Source: RH-AL1 sp965198715 (GTDB lineage Bacteria; Pseudomonadota; Alphaproteobacteria; Rhizobiales; Beijerinckiaceae). Taken from it: a stretch of 64,000 bases of DNA. Of the stretch, positions 51,060 through 60,032 are shown piece after piece. Location: contig CBDAPV010000002.1 of the NCBI GenBank assembly GCA_965198715.1, positions 1,364,001 to 1,428,000 of the forward strand. Direction: 5' to 3'. Under the pieces are notes generated by a model, which was not told the origin of the DNA, searched no databases, and saw nothing but the letters and a program-made list of their open reading frames with translations. The position numbers were made by a program, and so were the translations under genes. Numbering within the stretch: position 1 is the first letter of the stretch; each line of letters opens with the position of its first letter.

Positions 51060-53381
51060 TTAACCTTTGCGACGTAGTCGGGAAGAGGACCGAACGTCAC
51101 GTGTCGCGCGACCACGCGGCGGACCGCTGCGGCGAGGCTCGCTCCGCTCGTCGTCCAGAACCTCGAAACGCAGCGCGCCGGCAAAAGGCGCCGCCTCGAC
51201 GAGCTTGACGGTGACGAGGTCGCCGAGCCGCCGCGTTGTGCCCGAGCGCGATCCGACGAGGGCGTGCAGCGTCTCCTCGAAGCGGTAATATTCGTCGCCG
51301 AGCGTGGCGGCCGGCACGAAGCCGTCGGCCCCGGTGTCGGCGAGCTTCACGAAGAGGCCGGCGCGCGTGACGCCGGAGATGCGGCCCTGGAACGTCGCGC
51401 CGACGCGGTCGGCGAGGTGCGTGGCGATGAGCCGGTCGATCGTCTCGCGCTCGGCCGCCATGGCACGACGCTCGGCCGCCGAGATCCGCACGGCGACGTC
51501 GGCGAGCTCGTCCTTGGCGACGTCCGGCAGCCCGCCCGCGCCTAGCCGGCAGGCGCGGATCAAAGCGCGATGCACGATGAGATCGGCGTAGCGGCGGATC
51601 GGCGAGGTGAAGTGAGCGTAGCGGCGCAGATGCAGGCCGAAGTGCCCGTAATTGTCGGCGGTGTACTCGGCCTGGGCCTGGCTGCGCAGCACGACGTCGT
51701 TGACGATCTGCTCGTGCTCGGTGCCGCGCACCTTGGCGAGGATGCCGTTGAACTGGCCGGGCGTGATCACCTGCCCCTTGGCGAGCTTTATGCCGACCGT
51801 CTGCAGGAACTCGCCGAGATTATGCAGCTTCTCGGCCGAGGGCTCGCCGTGGGCACGGTAGACCAGCAGCTGCCTGTGCTCCTCCAGCAACTCAGCCGCC
51901 GCGACGTTGGCGAGGATCATGAACTCCTCGGTAAGCTTGTGCGCGTCGAGCCGCTCGGGCGTGAGCACGCGGTCGACCTTCCCCTCGGCGTCGAGGACGA
52001 TCTTGCGCTCGGGCAGGTCGAGCTCGAGCGGCTGGCGGCGCTCGCGTGCGATCTTCAGCGCGGCATAGGCCTCCCAGAGCGGGCGCAGCACACCATCCAG
52101 CAGCGGTCGCGTCGTCTCGTCGGGCGCGCCGTCGATCGCGGCCTGAGCCTGCTGGTAGGCGAGCTTGCCGTGCGAGCGCATCATGATGCGATGTAGGACA
52201 TGGTGCCGCTTGCGGCCGTCGGCGCCGATCCACATGCGGATCGCCAGCGCAGGCCGGTCCTCGCCGCCGCGCAGCGAGCAGAGATCGTTGGAGATGCGCT
52301 CGGGCAGCATCGGCACGACGCGGTCGGGGAAGTAGACGGAGTTGCCGCGCTCCAACGCCTCGCGGTCGAGCGCCGAGGCCGGCCTGACGTAGGCGGCGAC
52401 GTCGGCGATGGCCACGGTGAGCACGAAGCCGCCTGGGTTCTCCGGGTCGTCGTCGGGCGCGGCGAAGACGGCGTCGTCGTGGTCCTTGGCGTCGGCGGGA
52501 TCGATGGTGACGAGCGGCAGGTCCCGCCAATCCTCGCGATCGTCGAGCCCCATCGGTCGTGCCGCCTCGGCCTCGGCCAGCGTCTCGGGCTTGAAGACGT
52601 TGGGGATCTTGTGAGTATGGATGGCGATGAGGCTCACCGCCTTCTCGCTGGCGAGCGAGCCGATGCGCTCCATGACCTTGCAGGCCGGCAGGCCGAGCCG
52701 GTCGCCGCGCAGCACGTCGACGGCGACAAGGTCGCCGTCCTGCGCCTCGCCCTCGTCGCCCGCGCGCACGACGAAGGCGCCGCCGCGATTGGCCGTCTTC
52801 TTGTCGACGGGGAAGACCTGCCCGCCGGCGCCCGGGCCGGCGCGGTAGATGCCGAGCACCTGGGTGCGCGCCTTGGCCAGCACCTTGACGACGCGCCCGC
52901 CATAGGCCGGCTCGTCGCCGCGCGCACCGTGCAGGATCTCGGTGCGGATCAACGCGCGGTCGCCGAGCCCCGGCGTCGGCGTGCCGGGCTTCTGGCGTCG
53001 GGGGATGTGGAGCACGATCGTCGGCGCCCTGCCCTGCGCCTCGTCCCACTCGACGGGCTTGGCGAGGAGGTCGCCGTCGCGGTCACGCGAGAAGACCTCG
53101 GCGACGAGGGTGGGGGGCAAGACGCCCGGCCGCGTCAGCGACTTGCGCCGGCGCTCGATGGCTCCCTCGGCCTCCATCTCCTTAAGCACCCGCTTCAGCC
53201 CGACCTTGTCGGTGCCCGTGAGGCCGAAGGCGCGGGCGATCTCGCGCTTGCCGATCTTCGTCGGTGCCCGCTCGCCCGCCGAGTCGCGCTCACGCGCGAC
53301 GAAGGCGAGGATCTCTTCGCGGGAGGGCGTTGGCGTCGCCTCGGCCGCAACGGCAACGCGCCGACTGACTCTCTTTGTCAT
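51060..53381 (-). CDS. rnr: Ribonuclease R
   Basis: A 773-residue 3'-5' exoribonuclease: N-terminal winged-helix segment (KIGKREIARAFGLTG), cold-shock domains, the RNB catalytic domain with DPADAKDHDDAVFAAPD, the HFTSPIRRYADLIVHRALI motif, and an S1 domain (FQGRISGVTRAGLFVKL). The C-terminus is Arg/Ser-rich. Starting at the ATG at 53381, 28 bases after topA; a longer frame upstream is translated only from topA's tail. Confidence 0.95.
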   Translation of the reverse strand: MTKRVSRRVAVAAEATPTPSREEILAFVARERDSAGERAPTKIGKREIARAFGLTGTDKVGLKRVLKEMEAEGAIERRRKSLTRPGVLPPTLVAEVFSRDRDGDLLAKPVEWDEAQGRAPTIVLHIPRRQKPGTPTPGLGDRALIRTEILHGARGDEPAYGGRVVKVLAKARTQVLGIYRAGPGAGGQVFPVDKKTANRGGAFVVRAGDEGEAQDGDLVAVDVLRGDRLGLPACKVMERIGSLASEKAVSLIAIHTHKIPNVFKPETLAEAEAARPMGLDDREDWRDLPLVTIDPADAKDHDDAVFAAPDDDPENPGGFVLTVAIADVAAYVRPASALDREALERGNSVYFPDRVVPMLPERISNDLCSLRGGEDRPALAIRMWIGADGRKRHHVLHRIMMRSHGKLAYQQAQAAIDGAPDETTRPLLDGVLRPLWEAYAALKIARERRQPLELDLPERKIVLDAEGKVDRVLTPERLDAHKLTEEFMILANVAAAELLEEHRQLLVYRAHGEPSAEKLHNLGEFLQTVGIKLAKGQVITPGQFNGILAKVRGTEHEQIVNDVVLRSQAQAEYTADNYGHFGLHLRRYAHFTSPIRRYADLIVHRALIRACRLGAGGLPDVAKDELADVAVRISAAERRAMAAERETIDRLIATHLADRVGATFQGRISGVTRAGLFVKLADTGADGFVPAATLGDEYYRFEETLHALVGSRSGTTRRLGDLVTVKLVEAAPFAGALRFEVLDDERSEPRRSGPPRGRATRDVRSSSRLRRKG

Positions 53382-53409
53382 GACACCCGACCCAGGATCG
53401 CGCTCGCCC

Positions 53410-56262
53410 TCAAGCCTTCTTCGCCTTGGCCGCCGGCTTCTTGGCGACCGTCTTCTTCGCCGGCGCCTTCTTCGCGGCCGGGCCGGCGCTCTTGACCGCG
53501 GCCTTCTTCGGCGCCGCCTTCTTTTTCGCGGCGCCGCCACCGGCGCCGGCCTTGTCCTCGACGAGGCGGATCGCCTCCTCAAGCGTGAGGCTGTCGGGCG
53601 ACATGTCGCCCTTCAGCGTGGCGTTGGTCTTGCCGTGGTTGACGTAGGGGCCGAAGCGGCCCTGGCGCACAGTAATTGGCCCGCCGTCGGGATGGTCGCC
53701 AAGCAGACGGCCCTGTATCGTTCCACCGCCGGCTCCGCCGCCGCTCGCCTTGGCCGCCAGCATAGCCAGCGCCTCCTCCAGCGTGAAGGTGGTGGCATCG
53801 GCGTCCTTGGGCAGCGTCGCGTTGATTTTGCCATGGGTGACGTAAGGGCCGAAACGCCCGGCCTTCAGCGACACTGGGCCGCCTTCGGGATGATCGCCCA
53901 ACACCTTACCGGCCTGCTCGCCGCCGCCGAAGCGCCGCCCGGTCAGCCCGCTCTCCTTGGCGACGATAAGGTCGATCGCGCGATTGCCGCCGATCGTCAG
54001 CACGTCGTCGTCCTTGCCGAGGTTCGCGTAGGTCTTGCCGTGCTGCACGTAGGGCCCGTAGCGCCCGAGGTTGGCGAGGATCGGCTCCTTCGTCTCGGGA
54101 TGGCGGCCGACCTCTCGCGGCAACGAGAGCAGCGCCAGCGCCTGCTCCAGCGTCACGTCGGCGGGCGCGAGGTCCTTGGGCAGCGACGAGCGCTTGGGCT
54201 TCTCGCCCTCCGCCGGCTCGCCGAGCTGGATATAGGGGCCGAAACGGCCGTCGCGCAGCGTGACCTCAAGCTCGCTCTCGGGATGAAGGCCGAGCACCTT
54301 GGGGCCGCCGGCCTCGGCCTCGACGCCCTCGGCCTGGCCGATCTGCCGCGTGTACTTGCACTCGGGATAGTTCGAGCAGCCGATGAAGGAGCCGAACTTG
54401 CCGAGCTTGAGCGACAGCTGGCCGGTGCCGCACAGCGTGCACTGGCGCGGGTCGCCGCCATCGGCGCGTGCCGGGAAGATGTGGGAGCCCAGCACCTCGT
54501 TGAGGTTGTCGAGCACTTCTGTCGTGCGCAGGTCCTTGGTGCCGGCGATGGCTTCAGAGAAATCCGCCCAGAAGTCGCGCAGCACCGCGCGCCAGTCGAT
54601 CTCGTGGTTGGAGATGCGGTCGAGCTTCTCCTCGAGATCGGCGGTGAAGTCGTAGCCGACGTAGCGCGCGAAGAAGCTTTCCAGGAAGGCTGTGACGAGC
54701 CGGCCCTTGTCCTCCGGTACGAGTCGCTTCTTGTCGAGGCGCACGTATTCGCGCGCCTTGAGCGTCTGCACGGTGGCGTCGTAGGTCGAGGGACGGCCGA
54801 TGCCGAGCTCCTCCATGCGCTTGATGATCGTCGCCTCGGTGAAACGCGGCGGCGGCTCGGTGTGGTGCTGCGTCGCCTCTACCTTTTCCTTGGCGAGGCG
54901 GTCGCCCGCGTTCATCGGCGGCAGCCGCGAGCCGTCCTCGTCATCGGCACCGGCGGCGATGTCGTCGCGCCCCTCCTGGTAGAGCCGGAGGAAGCCGTCG
55001 AACTTCACGACCTGGCCGTTGGCGCGCAGCTCCAGCTTGCGGCCGTCGACCTCGGCGAGGATGTCCACCGTGGTGCGCTCGAGGTCGGCCGATTCCATCT
55101 GGCTGGCGATCGTGCGCGTCCAGATCAGGTCGTAGAGCTTGAGCATCTCGGGATCGAGCGTGCGGGCGAGATGCTTGGGCAGCCGCGCCAGCTCGGTGGG
55201 GCGCACCGCCTCGTGCGCTTCCTGGGCGTTCTTCGCCTTCACCGTGTATTTGCGCGCGACCTTGGGCACGTAGCGGTCGCCGAACTCCTTGCCGATCACG
55301 CGCCGGGCGCCGCTCACCGCCTCGGGCGCCATGTCGACGCCGTCGGTGCGCATGTAGGTGATCAGGCCGACGGTCTCGCCGTCGATCTCGATGCCCTCAT
55401 AGAGGCGCTGGGCCAGCTGCATCGTGCGGTTGGGCGGGAAGCCGAGCTTTCGGCTCGCCTCCTGCTGCATCGTCGAGGTGGTGAAGGGCGGCGACGGATT
55501 GCGGCGCGCCGGCTTGGCTTCGACGGCGGTGACGGAGTAGGCGCCACGCTGCAGCGCCGCCTCCAGCGCCTTGGCTTCGGCCTCGGTCTTGATGTCGAGC
55601 CGGCCGAGCTTAGTGCCGTCGGCGCCGACGAGGCGCGCCATGAAGGCGGCCCCCGAGGCGGTCTTCAGACCGGCGACCAGCGACCAATATTCCTGCCGGA
55701 CGAACTTCTCGATCTCGGCCTCGCGCTCGCAGATGATGCGCAGCGTCACCGATTGCACGCGGCCGGCCGAGCGCGCGCCCGGCAGCTTGCGCCACAGCAC
55801 CGGGGAGAGATTGAAGCCGACGAGGTAGTCGAGCGCGCGACGGGCCAGGTAGGCGTCGACCAGCGCCGCATCGATCTCGCGAGGCCTCGCCATCGCCTCG
55901 GTGACGGCGGCCTTGGTGATGGCGTTGAAGGTCACCCGGCTGACGGCGACGTCCTTCAGCACCTTCTTGTTCTTCAGCACCTCGAGCACGTGCCAGGAAA
56001 TGGCCTCGCCCTCGCGATCCGGATCGGTCGCGAGGATGACGCGGCCGGCGCCTTTCACGGCCTTGGCGATGGCGCTCATGCGCTGCGCCGACTTGGTGTC
56101 GACGTCCCAGATCATCGCGAAATCGTCGTCGGGATCGACCGAGCCGTCCTTGGAAGGGAGGTCGCGAATGTGGCCGTAGGAGGCGTAGACCTCGTAGCCC
56201 TTGCCGAGATATTTGTTGATCGTCTTGGCCTTGGCGGGCGACTCGACGATGACGACGTCCAT
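53410..56262 (-). CDS. topA: DNA topoisomerase I
   Basis: A 950-residue type IA topoisomerase. Toprim domain: VIVESPAKAKTINKYLG and ATDPDREGEAISWHVLE. The catalytic Tyr is in GLITYMRTDGVD near residue 315. One zinc finger follows (CTLCGTGQLSL...CSNYPEC), then several TopA C-terminal repeats (GRFGPYV). The tail from about 905 is Ala/Lys-rich, as in other alphaproteobacteria, and probably DNA-binding. The ATG at 56262 is used by relatives; another in frame at 56280 is possible. Confidence 0.96.
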   Translation of the reverse strand: MDVVIVESPAKAKTINKYLGKGYEVYASYGHIRDLPSKDGSVDPDDDFAMIWDVDTKSAQRMSAIAKAVKGAGRVILATDPDREGEAISWHVLEVLKNKKVLKDVAVSRVTFNAITKAAVTEAMARPREIDAALVDAYLARRALDYLVGFNLSPVLWRKLPGARSAGRVQSVTLRIICEREAEIEKFVRQEYWSLVAGLKTASGAAFMARLVGADGTKLGRLDIKTEAEAKALEAALQRGAYSVTAVEAKPARRNPSPPFTTSTMQQEASRKLGFPPNRTMQLAQRLYEGIEIDGETVGLITYMRTDGVDMAPEAVSGARRVIGKEFGDRYVPKVARKYTVKAKNAQEAHEAVRPTELARLPKHLARTLDPEMLKLYDLIWTRTIASQMESADLERTTVDILAEVDGRKLELRANGQVVKFDGFLRLYQEGRDDIAAGADDEDGSRLPPMNAGDRLAKEKVEATQHHTEPPPRFTEATIIKRMEELGIGRPSTYDATVQTLKAREYVRLDKKRLVPEDKGRLVTAFLESFFARYVGYDFTADLEEKLDRISNHEIDWRAVLRDFWADFSEAIAGTKDLRTTEVLDNLNEVLGSHIFPARADGGDPRQCTLCGTGQLSLKLGKFGSFIGCSNYPECKYTRQIGQAEGVEAEAGGPKVLGLHPESELEVTLRDGRFGPYIQLGEPAEGEKPKRSSLPKDLAPADVTLEQALALLSLPREVGRHPETKEPILANLGRYGPYVQHGKTYANLGKDDDVLTIGGNRAIDLIVAKESGLTGRRFGGGEQAGKVLGDHPEGGPVSLKAGRFGPYVTHGKINATLPKDADATTFTLEEALAMLAAKASGGGAGGGTIQGRLLGDHPDGGPITVRQGRFGPYVNHGKTNATLKGDMSPDSLTLEEAIRLVEDKAGAGGGAAKKKAAPKKAAVKSAGPAAKKAPAKKTVAKKPAAKAKKA

Positions 56263-56565
56263 TCGGAAGCTGTTCCCCATCCGGTCGATCGGGCGCCGGC
56301 TTCAACCGACTCGGCACCCGCGCGACCCCCTTTACGACATGCCATATGGGGCGTCGCGTCAACGCCGCCACAGGCGAGATCCATCGGTCCTTGCGGCGAA
56401 CGCCTACGGATTAGTCATTCCAAGGCACGGTCTCGACCATTGGTGCTCGATTGATTGGCGTAGTAGGTAAACAGGTCCTTTTGCTACACATCACTCCGCT
56501 TTGATGGAACCGGCAAGCCCCTTGCAACGCGCTCCGCATGATGGATTTGGCGTGAGGGATGATCG
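56263..56565. other. Divergent promoter region of topA and the FNT gene
   Basis: No gene is supported here. The middle part (about 56430-56500) is AT-richer and should hold promoters for topA and for the formate/nitrite channel, but no clear -35/-10 pair stood out. Confidence 0.4.
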
Positions 56566-57411
56566 ATGACGGTGGATGAAGTGAAGCCCGCACGGGTGGT
56601 GCAGGCGATGATCGAGGCGGGCGTCGCCAAGACGCGGCTGACCGTGGGGGAATTGTTCGTGCGATCGGCCTTGGCCGGCGCCTTCCTCGGCGTCGCCACC
56701 ACGCTCGCCTTCACCGCCATGACCCAGACCGGCCTGCCGATCGTCGGGGCGCTGATCTTCCCCGTCGGCTTCTCGATGATCGTGGTGCTCGGCCTCGACC
56801 TCATCACCGGCAGCTTTGCGCTGCTGCCGATGGCGGTCATGGCCGGCAAGGCGACCATGGGCCAGCTCGTCAAGAACTGGGTCGTCACCTTCCTCGGTAA
56901 TTACGTCGGCGCGCTGATCCTCGCCGGCCTGATGTATCTCTCGCTCAGCAAGGGCGGCGTCGATTTCGCCGATCCGGTCGCCGCCAAGATCGTCGGCGCC
57001 GTCACCACGCGTACCGCCGGCTTCTACAATGCGGGCGGCTCCGGCATCCTGACGGATTTCATCCGCGCCGTGCTCTGCAACTGGATGGTCTGCCTCGGCG
57101 TCACCATGGCTTTGTGCGCGAAGACCTCGGCCGGCAAGATCATCGGCTGCTGGCTTCCGATCCTGATCTTCTTCGGCCAGGGCTTCGAGCACGCGGTCGT
57201 CAACATGGCGCTGATGCCACTGGGCATGATGCTCGGCGCCAAGGTGACCATCGGCCAGTACCTGCTGGCCAACGAGCTGCCGACCACGGTCGGCAACTTC
57301 TTCGGCGGGTTCCTCTTCACCGGGCTGGCGCTCTACCTCGCCTATCCCAGCGGCTCGACAGCGGCCGGCCAGGACGTCGTCGCCGACGCCCACGCCGTCG
57401 CCGCAGAATAG
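56566..57411 (+). CDS. Formate/nitrite transporter family channel
   Basis: A 281-residue inner-membrane pentameric channel of the FocA/NirC family. Six membrane segments, the Leu/Thr slit region around LGLDLITGSFALLP, and the central-pore His in FFGQGFEHAVVNMALMPLGM are intact. Formate and nitrite cannot be told apart by eye. A GAGGG site lies in front of the ATG. It stands alone between topA and rpsD. Confidence 0.9.
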   Translation: MTVDEVKPARVVQAMIEAGVAKTRLTVGELFVRSALAGAFLGVATTLAFTAMTQTGLPIVGALIFPVGFSMIVVLGLDLITGSFALLPMAVMAGKATMGQLVKNWVVTFLGNYVGALILAGLMYLSLSKGGVDFADPVAAKIVGAVTTRTAGFYNAGGSGILTDFIRAVLCNWMVCLGVTMALCAKTSAGKIIGCWLPILIFFGQGFEHAVVNMALMPLGMMLGAKVTIGQYLLANELPTTVGNFFGGFLFTGLALYLAYPSGSTAAGQDVVADAHAVAAE

Positions 57412-57437
57412 TCTGCATCGCAAAACGCCGAAAGCCA

Positions 57438-57465
57438 GCCGGGTCGTTGACCCGGCCGTCGCTTT
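57438..57465 (+). terminator. Terminator after the FNT gene
   Basis: A perfect 8-bp hairpin, GCCGGGTC-GTT-GACCCGGC, followed by CGTCGCTTTT. It lies 27 bases after the stop. Confidence 0.6.
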
Positions 57466-57672
57466 TCATTAGAGACGTCGTTCCCGAAGGGTTTGCCCAT
57501 CGGGACCGCACCCGCGGCCGCACCCGTTGCGGCCTGTCGGCCTCTTCCGAGGCAGTAGGAGGGCGCGTTTCCTCCATCCCTGCCGATGGAAGACGCGATC
57601 TGACCGGCGATGGCTCCTCTGCGGGCTTTCGACTGCGTTCCGTGTCCGTCGGCGCTTATCGACCAGGACACG

Positions 57673-58287
57673 ATGACCAAGCGCGCGGAATCCAAGTACA
57701 AGCTCGACCGTCGTATGGGCCAGAACATCTGGGGCCGCCCTAAGAGCCCGGTCAACCGCCGCGAATACGGCCCCGGCCAGCACGGCCAGCGCCGCAAAGG
57801 CAAGATGAGCGACTTCGGCACTCAGCTGAAGGCCAAGCAGAAGCTCAAGGGCTATTACGGCAACATTTCCGAGAAGCAGTTCCGCTCGTACTACGCCGAA
57901 GCCATCCGCATGAAGGGCGATTCCGGCGACAACCTGGTCGGCCTGCTCGAGCGCCGGCTCGACGCGGTGGTGTACCGCGCCAAGTTCGTGCCGACGGTGT
58001 TCGCCGCCCGCCAGTTCGTGAACCACGGCCACGTCAAGGTGAACGGCCGCCGCGTCAACATCCCGTCCTTCCAGGTCAAGGTCGGCGACCTCATCGAGGT
58101 CAAGGAAGCCTCGCGCGAGATGGCGCTGGTGATCGAGGCCCGCGACCTCGCCGAGCGCGACGTGCCCGACTTCTACGAGGTCGATCCGGCCAAGAGCGCC
58201 AAGATGATCCGCATCCCGCTGCCCTCCGATGTGCCCTACCCGGTCATCATGGAGCCGAACCTAGTGATCGAGTTCTACTCGCGCTGA
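57673..58287 (+). CDS. rpsD: 30S ribosomal protein S4
   Basis: A 204-residue S4: N-terminal KRAESKYKLDRRMGQNIWGR without the zinc cysteines, GQHGQRRKGKMSDFGTQLKA, and the S4 RNA-binding domain ERRLDAVVYRAKFVPTVFAA then HGHVKVNGRRVNIPS. The upstream in-frame codons to 57610 are non-homologous. S4 starts small-subunit assembly. Confidence 0.97.
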   Translation: MTKRAESKYKLDRRMGQNIWGRPKSPVNRREYGPGQHGQRRKGKMSDFGTQLKAKQKLKGYYGNISEKQFRSYYAEAIRMKGDSGDNLVGLLERRLDAVVYRAKFVPTVFAARQFVNHGHVKVNGRRVNIPSFQVKVGDLIEVKEASREMALVIEARDLAERDVPDFYEVDPAKSAKMIRIPLPSDVPYPVIMEPNLVIEFYSR

Positions 58288-58314
58288 TCGATCCGCTTTC
58301 CGAGATCGACCCGA

Positions 58315-58341
58315 GCCGCGGCATCACTGCCGCGGCCTTTT
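58315..58341. terminator. Terminator between rpsD and purB
   Basis: GCCGCGGC-ATCACT-GCCGCGGC is followed by CTTTT on the plus strand. It ends rpsD and may also stop purB transcripts from the other side. Confidence 0.65.
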
Positions 58342-58352
58342 CGTTCCGCCGC

Positions 58353-59660
58353 TCAGGATGCCCCGAACACCCGCGCGAAAATCGTGTCGACGTGCTTGAG
58401 GTGGTAGCCCAGGTCGAACAGGGCCTCCAACTCGATCGGCGTCAGCGCCATCGCCACGTCGGGATCGCCCTTGAGCAGGGTGAGGAAATCGCCCTCCCCG
58501 CGCCACACCGGCATCGCGTTGCGCTGCACCAAGGCATACGCGTCCTCGCGCGACATGCCCTTCTGGGTCAAGGCCAGCAGCACGCGCTGCGAGTGGATTA
58601 GGCCGCCGAGCCGGTCAAGGTTCCGGCGCATGTTGGCGGGGTAGACCAGCAGCTTGTCGATGACGCCGGTCATGCGCGCCAGCGCGAAGTCGAGGGTCAC
58701 GGTGGCGTCGGGGCCGATCATGCGCTCGACGGAGGAATGCGAGATGTCGCGCTCGTGCCACAGCGCGACGTCCTCCATCGCCGGCAGCGCCATGCCGCGC
58801 ACCAGGCGGGCGAGGCCGGTGACGTTCTCGGTCAGGACGGGATTGCGCTTGTGCGGCATCGCCGAGGAGCCCTTCTGCCCCTCGGAGAAGAACTCCTCCG
58901 CCTCCAGCACCTCGGTGCGCTGCATGTGGCGGATCTCGACGGCGAGCCGCTCCAGGCACGAGGCGACGACGCCCAGCGTAGCGAAGAACGCCGCATGCCG
59001 GTCGCGCGGGACGACCTGGGTCGAGATGGGCTCGACGGCGAGCCCCATCTTGGCGGCGACATGCGCCTCGATCGCCGGATCGATGTTGGCGAAGGTGCCC
59101 ACCGCCCCCGAGATCGCGCAGGTGGCGATCTCCGCACGCGCGGCCACGAGGCGGGCGCGGCAGCGGGCGAACTCGGCATGGGCCTGCGCCATCTTCAGGC
59201 CGAAGGTGACGGGCTCGGCGTGGATGCCGTGCGAGCGGCCGATCACCGGCGTGAGCTTGTGCGCGAAGGCCTGCGTCCTCAGCGCCGCCAGCAGCGCATC
59301 GACGTCGGCGATGAGGATGTCCGAGGCGCGCGCCAGCTGCACCGCCAGGCAGGTGTCGAGCACGTCCGACGAGGTCATGCCCTGGTGCACGAAGCGCGCG
59401 TCAGGCCCGATGAACTCGGCGAGGTGGGTGAGGAAGGCGATGACGTCGTGCTTGGTCACCCGCTCGATCTCGTCGATGCGCGCCACGTCGAACACGACGT
59501 TGCCCGCCTTGTCCCAGATCGCCTCGGCGCTCTCGCGCGGGATCACCCCCAGATCCGCCATCGCGTCGCAGGCATGCGCCTCGATCTCGAACCAGATGCG
59601 GAACCGCGTCTGCGGCTCCCACACCTCGACCATGGCGGGACGGGAATAGCGGGGGATCAT
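58353..59660 (-). CDS. purB: Adenylosuccinate lyase
   Basis: PurB acts twice in purine synthesis, releasing fumarate from SAICAR and adenylosuccinate. The 435-residue protein has the signature SSAMPHKRNPVLTENVTGLA near residue 270, the catalytic HGIHAEPVTFGLK and MTSSDVLDTCLAVQ. It begins IPRYSRPAMVEVW, as in most alphaproteobacteria. Confidence 0.97.
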   Translation of the reverse strand: MIPRYSRPAMVEVWEPQTRFRIWFEIEAHACDAMADLGVIPRESAEAIWDKAGNVVFDVARIDEIERVTKHDVIAFLTHLAEFIGPDARFVHQGMTSSDVLDTCLAVQLARASDILIADVDALLAALRTQAFAHKLTPVIGRSHGIHAEPVTFGLKMAQAHAEFARCRARLVAARAEIATCAISGAVGTFANIDPAIEAHVAAKMGLAVEPISTQVVPRDRHAAFFATLGVVASCLERLAVEIRHMQRTEVLEAEEFFSEGQKGSSAMPHKRNPVLTENVTGLARLVRGMALPAMEDVALWHERDISHSSVERMIGPDATVTLDFALARMTGVIDKLLVYPANMRRNLDRLGGLIHSQRVLLALTQKGMSREDAYALVQRNAMPVWRGEGDFLTLLKGDPDVAMALTPIELEALFDLGYHLKHVDTIFARVFGAS

Positions 59661-60032
59661 TCTTCTGGGTTCTCGCTACAGGTCGTGCAGGCGGCACCTC
59701 GCGGCCCGCCAAGAGGCCGTACGAAAACATGACGTCTCCGTCGACACCCTCGCGATCCCACACCCTCGTTTTGCGTCATCATGCGTCATTCCTCAGGTCG
59801 CCGTACGGCTACACCGTCCCGGGCGACACACCCCCTTGCGATCGCCTATCCGCATTTTGCGTCGCGATGCGGCGCGGGTCGCGATCGGCACGACCGCCGC
59901 TTGGTAGAATGACCGAGAGCTCCGGCGGTTCCGCTCCGATCCCGGCGTTGGTCCGGTGCGCGGAGACCTGCGCACCCGCGTCTCACGCAGGGCCGCGCCG
60001 CCGATGGAATCGGGGAAAGTGTTGATGCGCGG
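59661..60032. other. Intergenic stretch between purB and the methylase gene
   Basis: These 372 bases hold no supported gene. The part just upstream of purB (59661-59760) should include its promoter. The rest shows no recognised RNA, repeat or family feature. Confidence 0.4.

Noticed and set aside
52942..56454. Very long plus-strand open frame (about 1170 codons) opposite topA and rnr
   Set aside because: It mirrors topA and rnr codon structure in GC-rich DNA, has no family motifs, and the minus-strand genes are unmistakable.
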